Shown piece by piece: positions 12,701 to 27,700 of a stretch of DNA of 64,000 bases. The translations under genes and the position numbers were made by a program. The notes under the pieces were generated by a model. The model worked only from the letters and a program-made list of their open reading frames with translations. It ran no database searches and was not told the DNA's origin. This DNA is from Tubiluchus corallicola (taxonomy: Eukaryota; Priapulida; Priapulimorpha; Priapulimorphida; Tubiluchidae), in contig JAQGDQ010002370.1 of assembly GCA_030141605.1 (NCBI GenBank), positions 461,167 through 525,166 of the forward strand, written 5' to 3'. Numbering within the stretch: the first letter of the stretch is position 1; each line of letters begins with the position of its first letter.

Positions 12701-15700
12701 ACAACCACGCCGCAAAAGAAAAACGTTTGTTAAATTAAGCATGCCTTTGAAGTTATTTCCTATGTATGGCGCAAAATCAGATAAGCAAATAAATACTTGA
12801 AAAATCTTTTAAAACTTTTTTATCTTTGGAATTTAAGAAATCGATCATTTTACCAGGGGGGTACAATTGTAAAAAATACAATACAGAAAAAGTGAGTAAT
12901 GAAGAATTATATAGCAACGGGAACAGCTGACTGTTAGCTGTGCGACCTTCGCTGTAAAAGTAAAGCACAAGAGAACCCTTTACATACATAAAGCAAAAAA
13001 TCGTGTTGCGCTTTTGTATCACCTTACTCCTTAACTGCGCACAGCACTTGTATTATCAGCAACGCAGTATAAAACTTGAAAACTTAAACTCCCTCTGTGA
13101 CCGTTAGGCACAGCCATTTGACCGGTAGATTGTTTGAAACAAATTTAGGTAACATTGCGTAAATTTGAAAAAATCATCACAGTATTCCTAGGTACACTTC
13201 ACTAGCTAAGCAAAAATATAAATTACTTACTTCATCTTGTCATTTGTCAATAAAATTAAAAATATTTTTGGCGAATCAGCTTGAACACTAGGAAGGTGAG
13301 TGAGTGACATTTTATCAGTAGACGCGAACATTTTAAATTAGTAAGCCTCTTCTCTTCTAGTTATATAAGTATTTCAAACAGGTATTTGGAACATACTTTA
13401 AAACTGCCTAAAGTTTCTTCCTCTTTAAGTAACGCCGGAACTGGTTAGCAAATGGACAAGTGACTATCGAATAAACTGTCTCTGGACGGCTTCAAGTTCA
13501 TGTGTAATGTTTGTATTCCAATATTCCCTTTATTCACAACCGTTATATGCAATACGTGAATGTGAATGAGGCAGCAATTCGGCTCAGTGTCTCATTTGAG
13601 GGGTCTATACATGATAATTACTCAGATTCTGGTACTGCCACACCACCTAGGTTAAAGGAAGACAGGATGATTTTTCATATACTACCTCATTTTCAAGTCA
13701 AATAAAAACACATTTTAACACAATTAATACTGCAAAAGCGTTTCTGATAATTAATTAATGGTGGGCGAGACCAACTATTGATGACATCTTTAACTAACAA
13801 TTTTCAACAGCAAAAATATTCCATTAGCGTGTTGCACGTGTTTGCAAAAGCGAAAATTGAAGTACAGTGCTACTGTAAGTTGTTCAGTGTGTTGTACTAA
13901 AATCAGACAAGTTTTAATATAAAAAATTAAAATTTCAGATTTACCGCTGTGCTCACGCATGAGCTGTCGAACGTGTGTAGTTCGTCACAAACTAATACAT
14001 CTGAATTGAGAAGTACAGCATCTGTTTTTTGTGCAATGCGCTTCCGAGATGCAGGCACTGGTGCCTGTCTAACTAGCGAATGGCGAAATGCATGCAACGA
14101 TGAGGAACTAGTGGCGCGAACGCGAACGCGAAATTGTGTTTGTGTGGTAATAATTCTTTCACGTAAGTCATTTTTGAAAAAATAGTATGTTTACTTCAAT
14201 ATTTTAAAGATTAGATTGTTTTGATCTACAGTTTAAGATTGTTTTGTTTTAAGTAAGTCCGCTACTGAGCACTGGATCAGGCCGAACTGCACAAAAAAGC
14301 CGTACGGACTTCCCGAACTTGACATGCACACAGAAAAAGCACAGGCAAAAAGGATATTTTAGTCAATCATGGGTAAACAATTCTCACAGAGTTTGCTGTA
14401 TACGGAAAACATATTTTGTCTGATAAGCTGACATGTGACGAATTCACCGATTACGAATACGCTTCTATCGGTAGCTTCATCGGTATTATAATGAGATGCA
14501 AATTATATCGTTACTACCAGGTCAGTGTCAGAATTAATTATTCCTAATTACAAGGGTTGGTACTGGTACCGCAGGTAGTGAATACGTGGTATTAAGAACA
14601 ACACCTAGAAGGATTAGGAAATAGTGACACACACAAAACACAAAATAGGACAATTTTTACATAAACTACGTGGTTAAAACGACATGTATGCAGTATTTAC
14701 AAACGTGCGTAGAACGACCCTAACCTATCCAACACCGATATTGTGCTTTCTGGCAGACATAAATATCAAACAAGCAAGCAAGCAGACAAACAAACAAAAA
14801 ACGTTTAGGGGAATTTCTAGTCTACAAATTTTGAGAATTCAATTTCAATTTGAGACATTCGCTTGCAATGTGACATTAAAAATTAGTTCAATTTACAGCT
14901 AAAGAGAAGATAGTCTTCAGGATTGATATAGGCTTCAACTAGAAGCACAGAACGCATAACGGCATGAACTATCGGACACATATTTGTTACCATGTGCATA
15001 AAAAATACAATTTTGATACAAATATAAATCACACAACACATGTGATTCATAATGTTGCACTTATCTGATATCTGTTACATGTCGTGGCCCAATGCCGTTG
15101 TGTGTTAACTCACTCTTCTGTTTAAACTTTGTAGTGTGAAACAGTAGTGAAATTATTTGATCTGAAATTCGGTAGTTTCTCCAAGCCACCTGGTGCAATT
15201 CTGTAATATATAACGCAGTTGTTCTATGTCTGCATTAATACTTTAATAAGGAAGTTTAGTAACTGTTCTGCTAATGTTAAATCCCTTCTTTTCAAAATTT
15301 ACTGTTGTACCTTCTATTGTTGTTCACTCTGAGTTAATTTAGACAAATACACCCTTGTGTAAATTAAGTGAACCAATGCATAAAAATGAATGAAAATGCG
15401 TTGTTTTCTTATAATTCAAAACACTCATTTTAATCACTCTGATAATTTTCGGAATATAATTTCGTTTCGGCATGGAATTCACAAAAAAATCTGAGCGACA
15501 TGGTACCACAGCTGGATGATGACATCTATCAGCTTCTGCCTGGCGATACACTCTGTTCTCGCAGGCGCAGCTTGACAATCAACCACAAGTTTTCAACTGG
15601 GCTTAAATCCGAAGAGGTGCCGTGTCAGTAAACTTTAGCGGTCTCATTTTTCAAGAAATTTCTGGCGACGTTCCCCATGGAACATAGGGAACGACTTTCG

Positions 15701-18700
15701 CATAACAATAGGCAAAATTAGGCCAATTCATGTCAGAAATGCTGTTAAGGGGATTTCATAATCTGCAAGTCGCAGTTCATGGCTGGAAAATACCATGAGA
15801 GGTGGGAAAAATGCCGTAAAATCTGTCAGTCGTTCAATTAATTTGCACAAGCGTGTATATTCTAGAGAAACTTAGGGTGTCGTATATGGTATAAGGAAAT
15901 TTTTTAAATTTAAACACATATGATTGCAATGCATCTCAGGAGTGTGTAAATTTATTTCTTCTACACTTTATTCATATACGACGCAAGTGTTAGTGTGATC
16001 TGCTTACCAGAGTTGTGCAATCTGGCAGTGCTCTGGCGGCAAATATTGCAAATGACTCTGATGTACGGTATATTTCGACTCTTTTTTTGTTTGTGGACGT
16101 CCTTCTAATATTTTTTGTTGTTGTTTATTTTATCCTTCACTGGGTCTTCATACCGGTAAATAGTTGAATGCTAAATGAACAACTGTTTCCCTTTCTTAAG
16201 CATATCTCGAAATTCTTTAATAATTATAGTAGAAAACGTAAATAACATACCCCAGTATGTGATTAACTGGTAACTCTTTACCTTCTGAAGGACGCAAAAT
16301 GAGAACTTTGAATTATTACTGCAATTTAATTTTAGATGTGCGTGCAAGATAAAGATAGTTAAAGTGATCATATTAGCAGCATAATGATCTTCTGTCTAAA
16401 GACGAAATATGCGGTCCACATGAATATTTTTGAAATTAAGTAATTATGCATCATTACAAAGATAAAATACGCGCATTACTGAAAATTACACAAATATGAA
16501 ACATCGTAATTTCGCAGGAAGCAAGGGAAAAAATAACAGGCGGTGTAGTTGGCATGCGTGACAGAACTGGAAATAAACGTTTGAGTATGGATAATTTTTT
16601 CTGATTTTTCTGCTCAATTACACAAAATGCATTCCTGTACTGAAATAATATTTGGAAGTTTGCAACTCCCCTGTTCAGGTTTTATCATTTGAAACTCAAA
16701 CCTGCGGGCAATACAGTTTTATCCTACAGGTATGTGTTTTCAAACACAAACCTCAGGCAGAAGTTGTTGTCGACGCTGGTTTCCTATCTACTAAAAAAAC
16801 AACAATATGAAAGCGACGACAACAATAACAATGACGAGAAATTCGACCAAATAATGGCGATGACGATGGCAATGAGTGATGGATGGCGATGGTGAAAACA
16901 ACAACCACAACACGGATACCACCATCACCAGCTTACCATCATCAGCGGCAACATTAGTCATCCTCAACGAATAGTAGGTTTCAATTGTGAATGTGATTGT
17001 GAATAAGGCTCGTCATTATAAAGCTAATAGTGCAGCATCAGAAAAAATTCAAATCCTGAAGTAATGTAGTACAGGTAAAAACTGCTAATTTTAATATCTG
17101 CTGAACAATTTAGCGAAAATACCAGTCAACGCCACAAACACAATACAAATACGGACAAACAAGTCGAAACCACAAACTTGCAAGCTGTTTTAATTGCTTT
17201 TCACTTAATCAGTTTCATTTTTCTCACGTCTGATTCTCTTGCACAGATAATCGAAAAAAGTCAGTGTAAGCCTGGAACAACGGTTTGCCTGCCCATTTAA
17301 CTACAACAAACATATGCCTATACAGTTCTTCAAAAAAAATTAGAAAAAGGACCAAAAGAAGACTCATTATGCTACAATTGCTAGTTCACTCCACCGACAA
17401 TTTCTAGACAAAAATGGGAAAAGCTATAAATCATCACGTACTTTAAAAAGAGCAACAAAAGACTAGCAACATAGAAACAAAATTCTACGTACCTTTAAAA
17501 ACCAAATGAAGAAAACTATCTATACAGGGATAGGTGTGCCTGCTGATGTGACATCGCCAATGAAAAGCCCATTTAAACAAACAATACAAACAACGTGAAA
17601 ACCTTGTTCCATTTTCAAAATTATTTAACAGTACATTCAAAACTTGTGACTCTTGAGTATCGCCCTAAAAATCAACCAGAATGAAATGTGACAATGCCAT
17701 CACTTGAGGTTGTTTCTGTTTGTTGTTTACAAGTCTTTTTTACAACAACATTTCTTAACAACAAGTTCATTACTGTACACCATTTACAACTACTCGTGCC
17801 TCAAAGCTTTCAAAATATTACAAAGAACTTATAAAAGAATATTATAAAATTTTGTAGTACAACAAATTATGCATAATTTTAATTGCAAGATTACGAATTA
17901 TTGGTTCATTTACTAAATTTTGAATATAGCCATTTTCGTTATGGCAAAACTAAATAAATAAAGTTGGTGTCTAAATCGGACGACAATGTGTGTGCAAATA
18001 TGCGCATAAATTATCATCACGGTTATTGGCCCTGTATTCTTACGGGCGGGCAGGTATTCATTAGCCAATGTACACATAATGTAGTCAGTGACACAGTGCG
18101 AATAGCACGTGTAAGATGCTGTCACCTAGAAGTTTTTGAAATTATCAACATGAGTTTTGGTAACCGGTTTAAATGTAACCCACTACTTAATGGTTTGTTC
18201 GGTTGACATAGAAAGTTCTGGTCACGCTCTTCGCGAGTTTCTTCGTTCTCTTATAAGTCTATCTAAATATCAACCCGTCCATTCATTTTTCTTTCATACA
18301 TTTATTTATTTATTCTTTCTTTCATTTGTATATTTGGTCACTCTTTATTTGCTCGCTTTTTCATTCATGTAACATTCCCTTTTCCCTCTTTCTTTGTCTA
18401 CTTTTCGTCTTTCACCCCCCCCCCCCCCCCACCCCGGGAATCTAGACGCCCGGTGTACAAAATAATGTTTTCAAATTATGCGTGTAAACTTTCATATTTT
18501 CGTAGATAATCACGCAAAATTGACTCTTAAATGTTGATTTTATTTCTTTTAACCGCGTTTAAACTAGGTTACACGTGTGTTGTAATTTCACTCACATTTT
18601 TAACAAATAGACTCAGTGAATGTGCATCACTATCGCAATAGGTGCCATCTAGAAGTCAAAATGACTTTTCCATGTCACAAAATGGGACAGTAACAGCTTT

Positions 18701-21700
18701 GCCCTCAGGACTGCAACTGTCTAACCGACAATATAGGAAACCGTCAAAAAGCAAAAGACACACTGCAATTAGTTTAACGTTCTTCAAAAGTAGTCATTCG
18801 AAAAAACATTTTAACCAGTGAATCTTTACCGCCTTTCACTACATAGTACGAAAGCGGTGGCAAAAAACAGTAGAACCACAATTAGGTCAGGAATTGTGTC
18901 TTGTAAGGCTTGAACAAAAAACTGTTGCAAAGCTAAAGAATTAATGAAACAAATGCTTGGCGTATTTTTTGTTTAATTAATCACCAGTCTAACCCAAGCA
19001 ATGATTATTAAGTGATAAGCCCTTTCACAAAAATCCAACACAGACGACTGACTAATTTGTAGTACTCTTTCAAAGTTCTGGCAGCAGAGAGTGAAACTAA
19101 TGGAATATGTAACTGCATTAATTTTAAGCGATGCTCTATTGCAGCTAAGATAATTAACTATCAACTTTAATGAAAACTGAAATAAGGATAAATGAAGACC
19201 AAAACCTGTATTTTTCTAAATTCTATGATAATAAATAAGAGCTTTGGTTTTATGTCAAGTTATATATTTCTTGAGATTAGATTGATTTGTTTCTTAAGAA
19301 TCATGTCCACATATGGAGGTAACATTACTACAAATTGTTTACGATTATACAACCAGATGCTATAACAGGCCATAGATGAAAAGTGCAAGCATAAATATAG
19401 GTCCAGAAAAATTTAATTATCATTGCCCATCGACATACATTTTTTATTTTTTCTGTAATACGGTGTACAGGACCTATGCGCAAACGCTGCTGTTGTCACA
19501 GGATTTCTACCACTGCTTCTGATACTAACGTGGCACTTGAAATTCTGTAGTAGTGGTGCTAAAAGTAATAGTAGGAGTAGGTTTCGTGATATAAATAAGA
19601 GTAATCGGAAAGTGGTCGAATGCACGAATATAGATAACGCATGATTGTTAATACGAGATAACGACGAAATGGGTAAATTTGATATTTTTCTATATGTGAC
19701 ACGTTTACATGACTCTGCTGTTGCCTTTCGTTGTCGTTTTTGTTGCTTTTGCTGCTATGATGATTTGTTCTAATTATCGTTCTTGCTGCCTCTGGTAATT
19801 ACTGTTGTAGTCAGTGTAGTTGCCAACGTTTTCAAAAGCAGCAAGCGAGAGACGTCTTGCAATATCTTCAATAAGCCGTTCAAAACAGTAACATACACAA
19901 CATTTTTCTAAATCAAAATATTTTACTACCCGCGGAGGTGACAGTAAGAATGGGAATTTCTACATCTCCACGTCTGCCCTTGGACATAGCTAGCGAGCAA
20001 ACAGCAAACGAGCACAAATTTACCCCCACGAGCGTGCACAAGTGAATTGCTTAGCAGGACAGATCGAGAAACGGACATTTAACATAGGTAAAACCACCTT
20101 CCTGCATCATTGCACATGGAGAAGAAAATTACATTTAATTTGAGTGGTCTAATTTCTTTTCAAGGAATATGGGCACTTGAGATGCCTGCTCAACTGAAGT
20201 ATGTACATGTACAGGAATGAAAGTTTATTTGCACCAACGATCAGAGCTGCAGGCTTTATAATAAGAATCCGAGAAGTGGCCTGAGCACTATTCCCTTTCA
20301 CATCACTGACTGTGATCTTTTCTTTTTACAAATGTGAAGGCTGTGTTACAGTCACAAATGGAAAAAACAGGGGCCTCACTAGTCACCAACATTCAGTTTT
20401 ACTGAATCTTCTTTAGTATACTTGTCCCAACTAAAAAAAACTAAAAAGCATCAAATATTGGTATTTTTCTCAAGTGGATAAACTCCACGCAGCTTTGTAG
20501 CAGCTACGCCAAAATATGCCATTCTTGGCCTTTTGAGTTCTGACTCTTGAGATAACTGCGGACATCCGTATGTAAATTATACATTAATGTAAATGGCCTT
20601 TAAATAAATATTAAAACGAATGCCCTAATAAAGCCGTCTACTGCACCTAAAATAAATAGCTATAGTGACGCCATGGAAGCTAACTAGTAATTTACTAGGT
20701 GTGACATTTGTGTCTTTAATCTGAGTTTTAATCTTGTACTTCAGGCCATTTACCTTGTTTACACCATGCAGAAAGCAATTATTGCTAAAAATTTATATAA
20801 AAACACAGTCTGAAATTGTAACTTTATGCTGCTCTCAAAATCTAATGTGAAATATTGTCAATGATTTCATCGAAACGTTTCTCTTATTTTTGCGACTTTT
20901 CTATAATTATAAACTTACTGATTGGTTGAAATTGGACAAAGCAATTGCGAAAACGGTGAAAGTACTTATAACAATGAGAACACATGATGAAAAATATTCA
21001 GCTAAGAAGCACAAAGTAAAGCGCTGATGATAACACAACGCAGACATGGTAAAGAAAGTACTGTAGACACGGCAGTGTTTTGTTAAAGAAGTCGGGCATT
21101 AAACTGTAAATTTGCATACATAACAAGCTTTTTGTCGCACGACAAAACTGTACAGGGAAGTGAAAGAATACGGAGAGAATGATGAGAGCTTCACTCTGCA
21201 TGAATTTTACAGCGTCGCTACAGGTAATGTGGGAGTGCAATAATAGTTACTGTTGTCTGATATCAACAAAAATGTTTTGTACGTGCTTTGAAGAAAAAAC
21301 TGGTGAACACTTCATTCAATATTTTCAAAAGCATATTTACACGTATCGAACTGGATCGTATTCGTATAATACCCAAAGTATTCCAATAAAATAGGTTGTA
21401 GTAAGTACGATAGATAAGTAGATAAGTGGCAGCGGCAGCAATAGTCGTCGCCGTCATCGTAGTACAGTATTAGTGGTATAGTAGAATTTTTAATTTGTCT
21501 CACATAATATCATTGCTAATACCATAAATTATTCTAGCTTGAATAGCTTCTAAATTGTTGTCTTAAACTGAATACTTTTTTACTTTGTGATTTGTATGAA
21601 TATCCTGATATCATACTATCTATGCAGCCTTATATATAGTATGATAAGTTTATTACCTTACCTTAGTATTGTAGTGACATTCAACGAAAGTGAAGCATCT

Positions 21701-24700
21701 TGAAATCAAATAAACTAGCAACTACAGCGAGGCTAAAGATGGTCCAATTACTGTTACGTTGATTAGAAGCAGCCTACATTTACCAGACAGTTTAACGGCC
21801 GAAGATTTCTATCAGTAACACGCAGAGAGGACACAATAACCGTACCTTGATAAATTCTTAAACTTTTCAAAATCTATTATGTTGTTGTTATTCAAGATAA
21901 CCATGGGATTAACCAAGATATCAGGGTATCCTCGTACCGGAGATAGCAAATCTTGATATACTATTTTCTCGTGTATCGAACAAAGCATTTAATCCGGGAC
22001 TTTCTACCTCTAATATTTGCGTTCATGTAATTCCGGCTGCCCAATAACCGCGGGAAGCTGTCTTAACGTACTTTCGCTCAAACATTTTCGAGAAAAAACG
22101 TGTCCATTTGCCCCCACGATATAGTATGCGTAGTCTACTTCCGCAAATACAGTACGAAGACATGTTTATTACAGTTTATGGCGCAGGCACAGAGTTTCAG
22201 AACACTTTTCCAATGTTCTTGAGTGTCTACAGCAACAATAGTAATTGCACTTTCATTAAAGAGAAAAAATTTAATTTATGATTCCAGCACGCAAGAGACT
22301 TTTAAAATACATAATCACCAGCGGTTGAACTTCTGTCCTATATAATACTCAGGATTATTCCAAATAACACATCATATTACTCTATATAAGAATATATTTA
22401 TCCCTAGGCTTTAGACTATTCTCTAGAAATTAGTGAGTTAGTGAACACCAAATAGCAAGAAGATTATAATTGTAATCTAATTTATGGCAAATAAAGACAT
22501 ATATGTATATATTATATAGCTGCAAATTTTAAGTAGTATGGTAACTGAAACTGACTATAACTTACACTCATCAGTGTCATGTATTAAATGAGGAAAAATT
22601 GGTTTTGCGGAATAGTCGACGGCTATGAATAAAGGCTGAATAAAAGCCCTGGTCCATCTTGCTTATGATCACAATTTACGATAGCAACATCTCAGAAGTA
22701 TAATACTTTCAATATAAATGTTGATACCTCACCAATTTCAATGCAATTTACAAAGAGACTTTTGCGATTTTCAGTGTATAAGTGCCCTCATATCACACTA
22801 GACCTACCCTTTAATAACACTATTACAACAGTAATTATTTTTACAGCTATACATGTTCTAAATCTTATTATTCAGTACTCATCATTCCTTTCTTTACTGA
22901 CAATGTCATGGCCGCCAACACCAATAGATACAGAACACAAGATATAGATATTCTGAACCAATCCTTGCAATTACAATGCGTAATTATGTTATAGATTGGT
23001 TAAGTTGTTGAATGCCATAACTTCAGAGTATTCATTGATCGTGATACTAAAAACAATAATATGCTTATATATGGAATCACGTGCGAGTGTAGTAATATTG
23101 TAACTTAGCAATATTTATCATGTCCTAGGTATCTGAATTTGAGGAATATAGAACGACATAAACACACACAACGTATCGAAATGAAAAATGAATTACTTAG
23201 TGAAGGGCATAGAATTGTGAATGGGCATTTACTTTTCTAGTGAGGGTACGCTATACTGCCCCTTATATGCACAAGAAATGCCAGGCAGCTGCATTGAGTG
23301 CCATTTCCTATGCAGAAACAATCAGTACTTTCCATCTTAAGAGCTGTTTCTACAGGTGACGGTAATTGTACTTATCGGATTTTGCCGGTGTATATGCACC
23401 GTCCATCAACCGGATATGCTAGAATCGGGTCACCTTTTAGACCGGAAATAGCGTCGCTTGAGTAAAAACACACAATATAACGTGTGTAATTAATGAACCG
23501 CTAATTATAAATGAGACTGTGGAAGGTACAAAAACAGACCCAATTCCGCCATTGCTGTGCGTTGAATTTTAAACCATCGATGCGTCCTAGTTATACAATG
23601 CATTGACAAATCAACTAAGCAACAAAATTGATTTACAAATGAGATTTGTATAACAAACTGATTCACCTAGAGACGATGATACAAGATGGCGGTTCTACAT
23701 GACAATTAAGTTGTCAAAGACAATACTACAGAGGGTAATCACCTTACAGTATGACCATATACACATGGTCACGACCTGTACCATCTAACTCTTAAGACAG
23801 CAATTACTAATTACTAAACCTGCACTATGCTGCTTTTTCAGAGGTCGTCCATGACAAGAAAAGCATAGTGTTTTGGCATTTAAACAAATGGATAGAGAAG
23901 TCTTAACACGATTTCCATAATGAATTTTAATCCACGACACTGAAAATCACAATGACGCCCCTCCACACAAAATCCGATTTTGAAAAAGAATGCGTGACTG
24001 CCAAAACCGAAATTTACTTATCGGCAAGCGAAGCAAAACAAGAGCATGTATTCTGGGTCAAGTTTACTAGCGTAAATGGATAAGAATTAAAATATTGAAT
24101 ATCCAGGTGAATAAAAAATCAAAGAATATTAGAAACTTACAGTTAAGTTTCAAAGCTTTAGTGTCTAACTTCTTAACCGAAATTCTACGAAAATAAATAA
24201 GTAAGCAATTTTTACTTCAATTTAATAAGTAACAAGATGGAGCAAATTATGTGCAAAAAGCTCGTGGCTTTGCACGATATCACATGTATTTACAGGTCGG
24301 TAATATGTAACACGAACATCTTGTTCCTCTAGTTAAGTATACAAGTAGATATTTGCGAAGTTCACCTTCACCTGATTGTACTATTAATATAATATACAGA
24401 GTCTGTTTTTAATTACATGTTGTAGAATATTTTGAATACGTGCCACATTAGTGATGAATTTTATTAGTGTTACCATGCAGATATTAAAGTGCCATGTTAA
24501 GCTAACAAAATTACAGTACTTAATACAACTTACTGAAGTAAAAATCTGTTGGTCATTGAATAAAAGAAAGACCAGCAAGTTACTGTAATAAGGACTGAAG
24601 GAAGTGAAACGTAAAATACAGATTACCCAGATTAGAGGTGGACCAAATTGCTTTTCAGAAAAAGAGAACAATCACCCGTGAAAGCATAATGATGATCCAA

Positions 24701-27700
24701 CGTGACATCATCAACATGAACATCTTAAGGGACCAGCTCTGCATGATTCCTAACTTCTAGTCACTTTCGTGTTCTTTAGAAATTACAAGATTCACAACTA
24801 GATAACATTTTCGTGTGTCTATAGAGTTTTCTGTGCAGATGCAGAAATGAATTTTTTGTACCAGCAAAGTGGTCTTTACTTTTTACAGCCTTGAACTGTG
24901 TTTTAGCTCTTTTTTTAAATTTAAAAGCATTTTTTGGTAATTTCCTACATCAGACTCAGCTACAGGTAGTTGAGACCACGTTGAAAGAATATGAGAATTT
25001 TTTTGTAAACATGTATTTCACAGAAACTTAATAGAACAAACAAAACAACTGGAGTCTAAGCCAGTGAAAGAATTTAATAAGTGAAAGAAAAGAAAATTAA
25101 GACACTTTCAGCTAAACAATAACATACCTTTCGTTTTTTGCAAATTTAGATTTTAAATATTTTGGTATGCTCTACGGTACATTATGATTATGCAGTTTAC
25201 TAGACACAGAAGTATTCAAGGTTGTGTCTCAAAAAATAGTACTGAAGTAAGTTTACTTTAGTGCCAAAACTTCATTATGTATGCAGTACCCAACTACAGG
25301 TGTGTCAGTTGTACTTAGAAATTTACTTATATCTTGAAAGAAAAAGTATTTGTTTGAGTACCTCGTCGTTGTGCTTTATTGTTTAGCTGTTTTATGAGAA
25401 CGTGAAGCGTCTGTTTAGAAATGTACTATTATTTCAACATCTTATGTTCCACGAGTAAAATACTATGAATACATCGGTAGTACCAAGCATGGTGAACTAA
25501 CTAATTAAGAGATTATCAAATTTACCAAATAGCAAAAGCCTGCTGATGGGTTACGATTAATAAAACCTTCTAAACCACTTCTAAACAGGTTTCTCTCCTA
25601 CACGATATGAGTTTTTTACTACCTGTTAATCGCGTTTACACCTTCTCTTTGACAAGAAATGTTCAAGGATGCCATAAAATGATATAAATGTAACAATAAA
25701 GCGCTTGTGCTGTTTAAAATACAAGTTCTCGCCAAACTAACTAGTCTCACGCTGCCACTAGAGAGCCTCAGGTTCACTCTAATAAGCTTCAATAGGATGA
25801 TTACGTCCCAGTTAGCGACCAATAGGTCAAGTTCTCACACAATTTACTGTCAATTTTCCAGAAAATATATAGATTCCTGTCAGCCTTCAGGTTACACGAC
25901 ATTCAGCGACACGACTGTGAACAATTTGCAACTGAGAATTACATGTTCAGATCAAAGAAATACCAGGTAAGAAAACAAACGTGTCATGTAAAAGCAAAAA
26001 ATGTCCTAACTGACATAAATAGTTCTTATTATACCATTCTTACACTTTTTACACTTTTGCAGATCAAATTAGATAGCATATAGTTCCTCTAGAAAGACAG
26101 CATCTAAAGGTGATTTGTAATTGGGAAAAGCTTGTATGCGAAGCTTTGGACGGATGTATCGAGGCACAATAGAACAACTAAACGGCGCTTAAAAATTACA
26201 ACGAAAGTCAACCTGTAATCAATGTTAAGTAAAAAGAATAATTACATTGACCACCTCAGGTCACATGCTTGGAAAAACGTTCACTATAATTTACAAAAGG
26301 TGTAATTTAGCTAGAAGGAGATCAGCCAACATTTATTTCCCCTTAAACGTAACAACATGCTTCCTTTGCAAAAAAATTCGTAAATGCTATTTGAAGTGCT
26401 TATTGTACATGTACTGGGGTTTATGCTTTGCTCAATAGTCAATTGTAGCCCCCTAATCAATCATATCTTTATGCTTTAACAATTTCAATAAATAGGTTTT
26501 CTGATATCACACTCAAGTGCTTACATTCTATCTGTCTAAGAAGAAGTTCCCAGAGAACTAAAAATTACAAGTCAGATTTAATAAAGCTAAGCATTATTTT
26601 GATTAAAAGAATATCATAAAGTTATACCACAGTTTATTCTTACGGTGTGCTAATATTAATGACAAACTGACAGATAACAGTAATTATATAAATATAATTT
26701 ATCATTCTGATGCTATCCATTTGGGCTAACAACTGCCAAATCCGACACATACAGCAAATTCTCTATACTTTCTGTAAAATATGGTGATTGCACACGAAAA
26801 TTGGTAGTTCTCCCATCCTTGACACAAGTTGTTTTGTCGCAGTGCGTGCAGGAATTAGACTCCGGTAATTGTGGGTTTTAGCACCAGTTCTGCTAGATTT
26901 TTCATGTTTTAACATGCTAAGTACTATACAGTTATATATGTATGTACACTAAACACAAGTACAACAAGGAATAAATAAAAGGTGTCCTAAGCAAAAACAA
27001 CAGAATACATCACTGCTTTTAATAAGCAAACCCAGACTTAATTTGCAAAATGACCTTTTTCCCAGAAATGATACGAGTTTGTTGGAAGGGAATTACATAT
27101 TAAATGAAATAGCAAACATACTTACTTTGTAAGCTCGGCTATTATTGGTGGAAGTTCTTCAATTTTATTACTGGATACATTCAGCTCTTGCAGTGTAGTT
27201 ATGTGGCATATGGCACTGGGGAATATGAAGATGTCGTTATCTGATAGATTCAGAGTATGGAGATTCTGAAAGCTGGGCAAATCATCCACCCATCCTGTAA
27301 TAGTCATAAACTGTTAAATGTTGAGGGAAAGGTCGGCTGACCTCTGTAGTATTCAAAAATCTTTATAGCATTTAACTTACGCCTGAAGTCAACACACATA
27401 TTCATTGCAGAACAAATTTAATCTTTTTGCATAGCAAGATGATACAAAGATGACATATAATTACTATAACCAATCTTAACCTTCATATGGTAACTAGAAA
27501 GATTACATACAATGAATTATATTTAAGTACAGGGTGTCTGGAAATGAAAGCTTTGGCTGTACTTAAAAGTAATCATTAGCAGATATGAACATACACATTT
27601 CAATCAGTAAAATATTTCTTATTTAAAGTTTTTTTTAATTTTTTCGAAACTTGTTATCAGAAAAAATCACCAACATTCTTGAAAAAAAGATAAAGACATC

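Larger units (their letters stand above)
3226..27125. other. PHLPP intron 5, about 23.9 kb
   Basis: The frame joins exactly across it (phase 2), so no coding exon is missing. Inside are two Tc1/mariner relics (about 5.7 and 15.5 kb), a Cys-rich open frame (5.3-5.6 kb), a G-rich run (10518-10535), a poly-C tract (18415-18430), perfect short inverted repeats (11.3 and 21.6 kb) and a 25-base tandem repeat (3.4 kb). The rest is A+T-rich with no recognisable genes. Confidence 0.75.
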
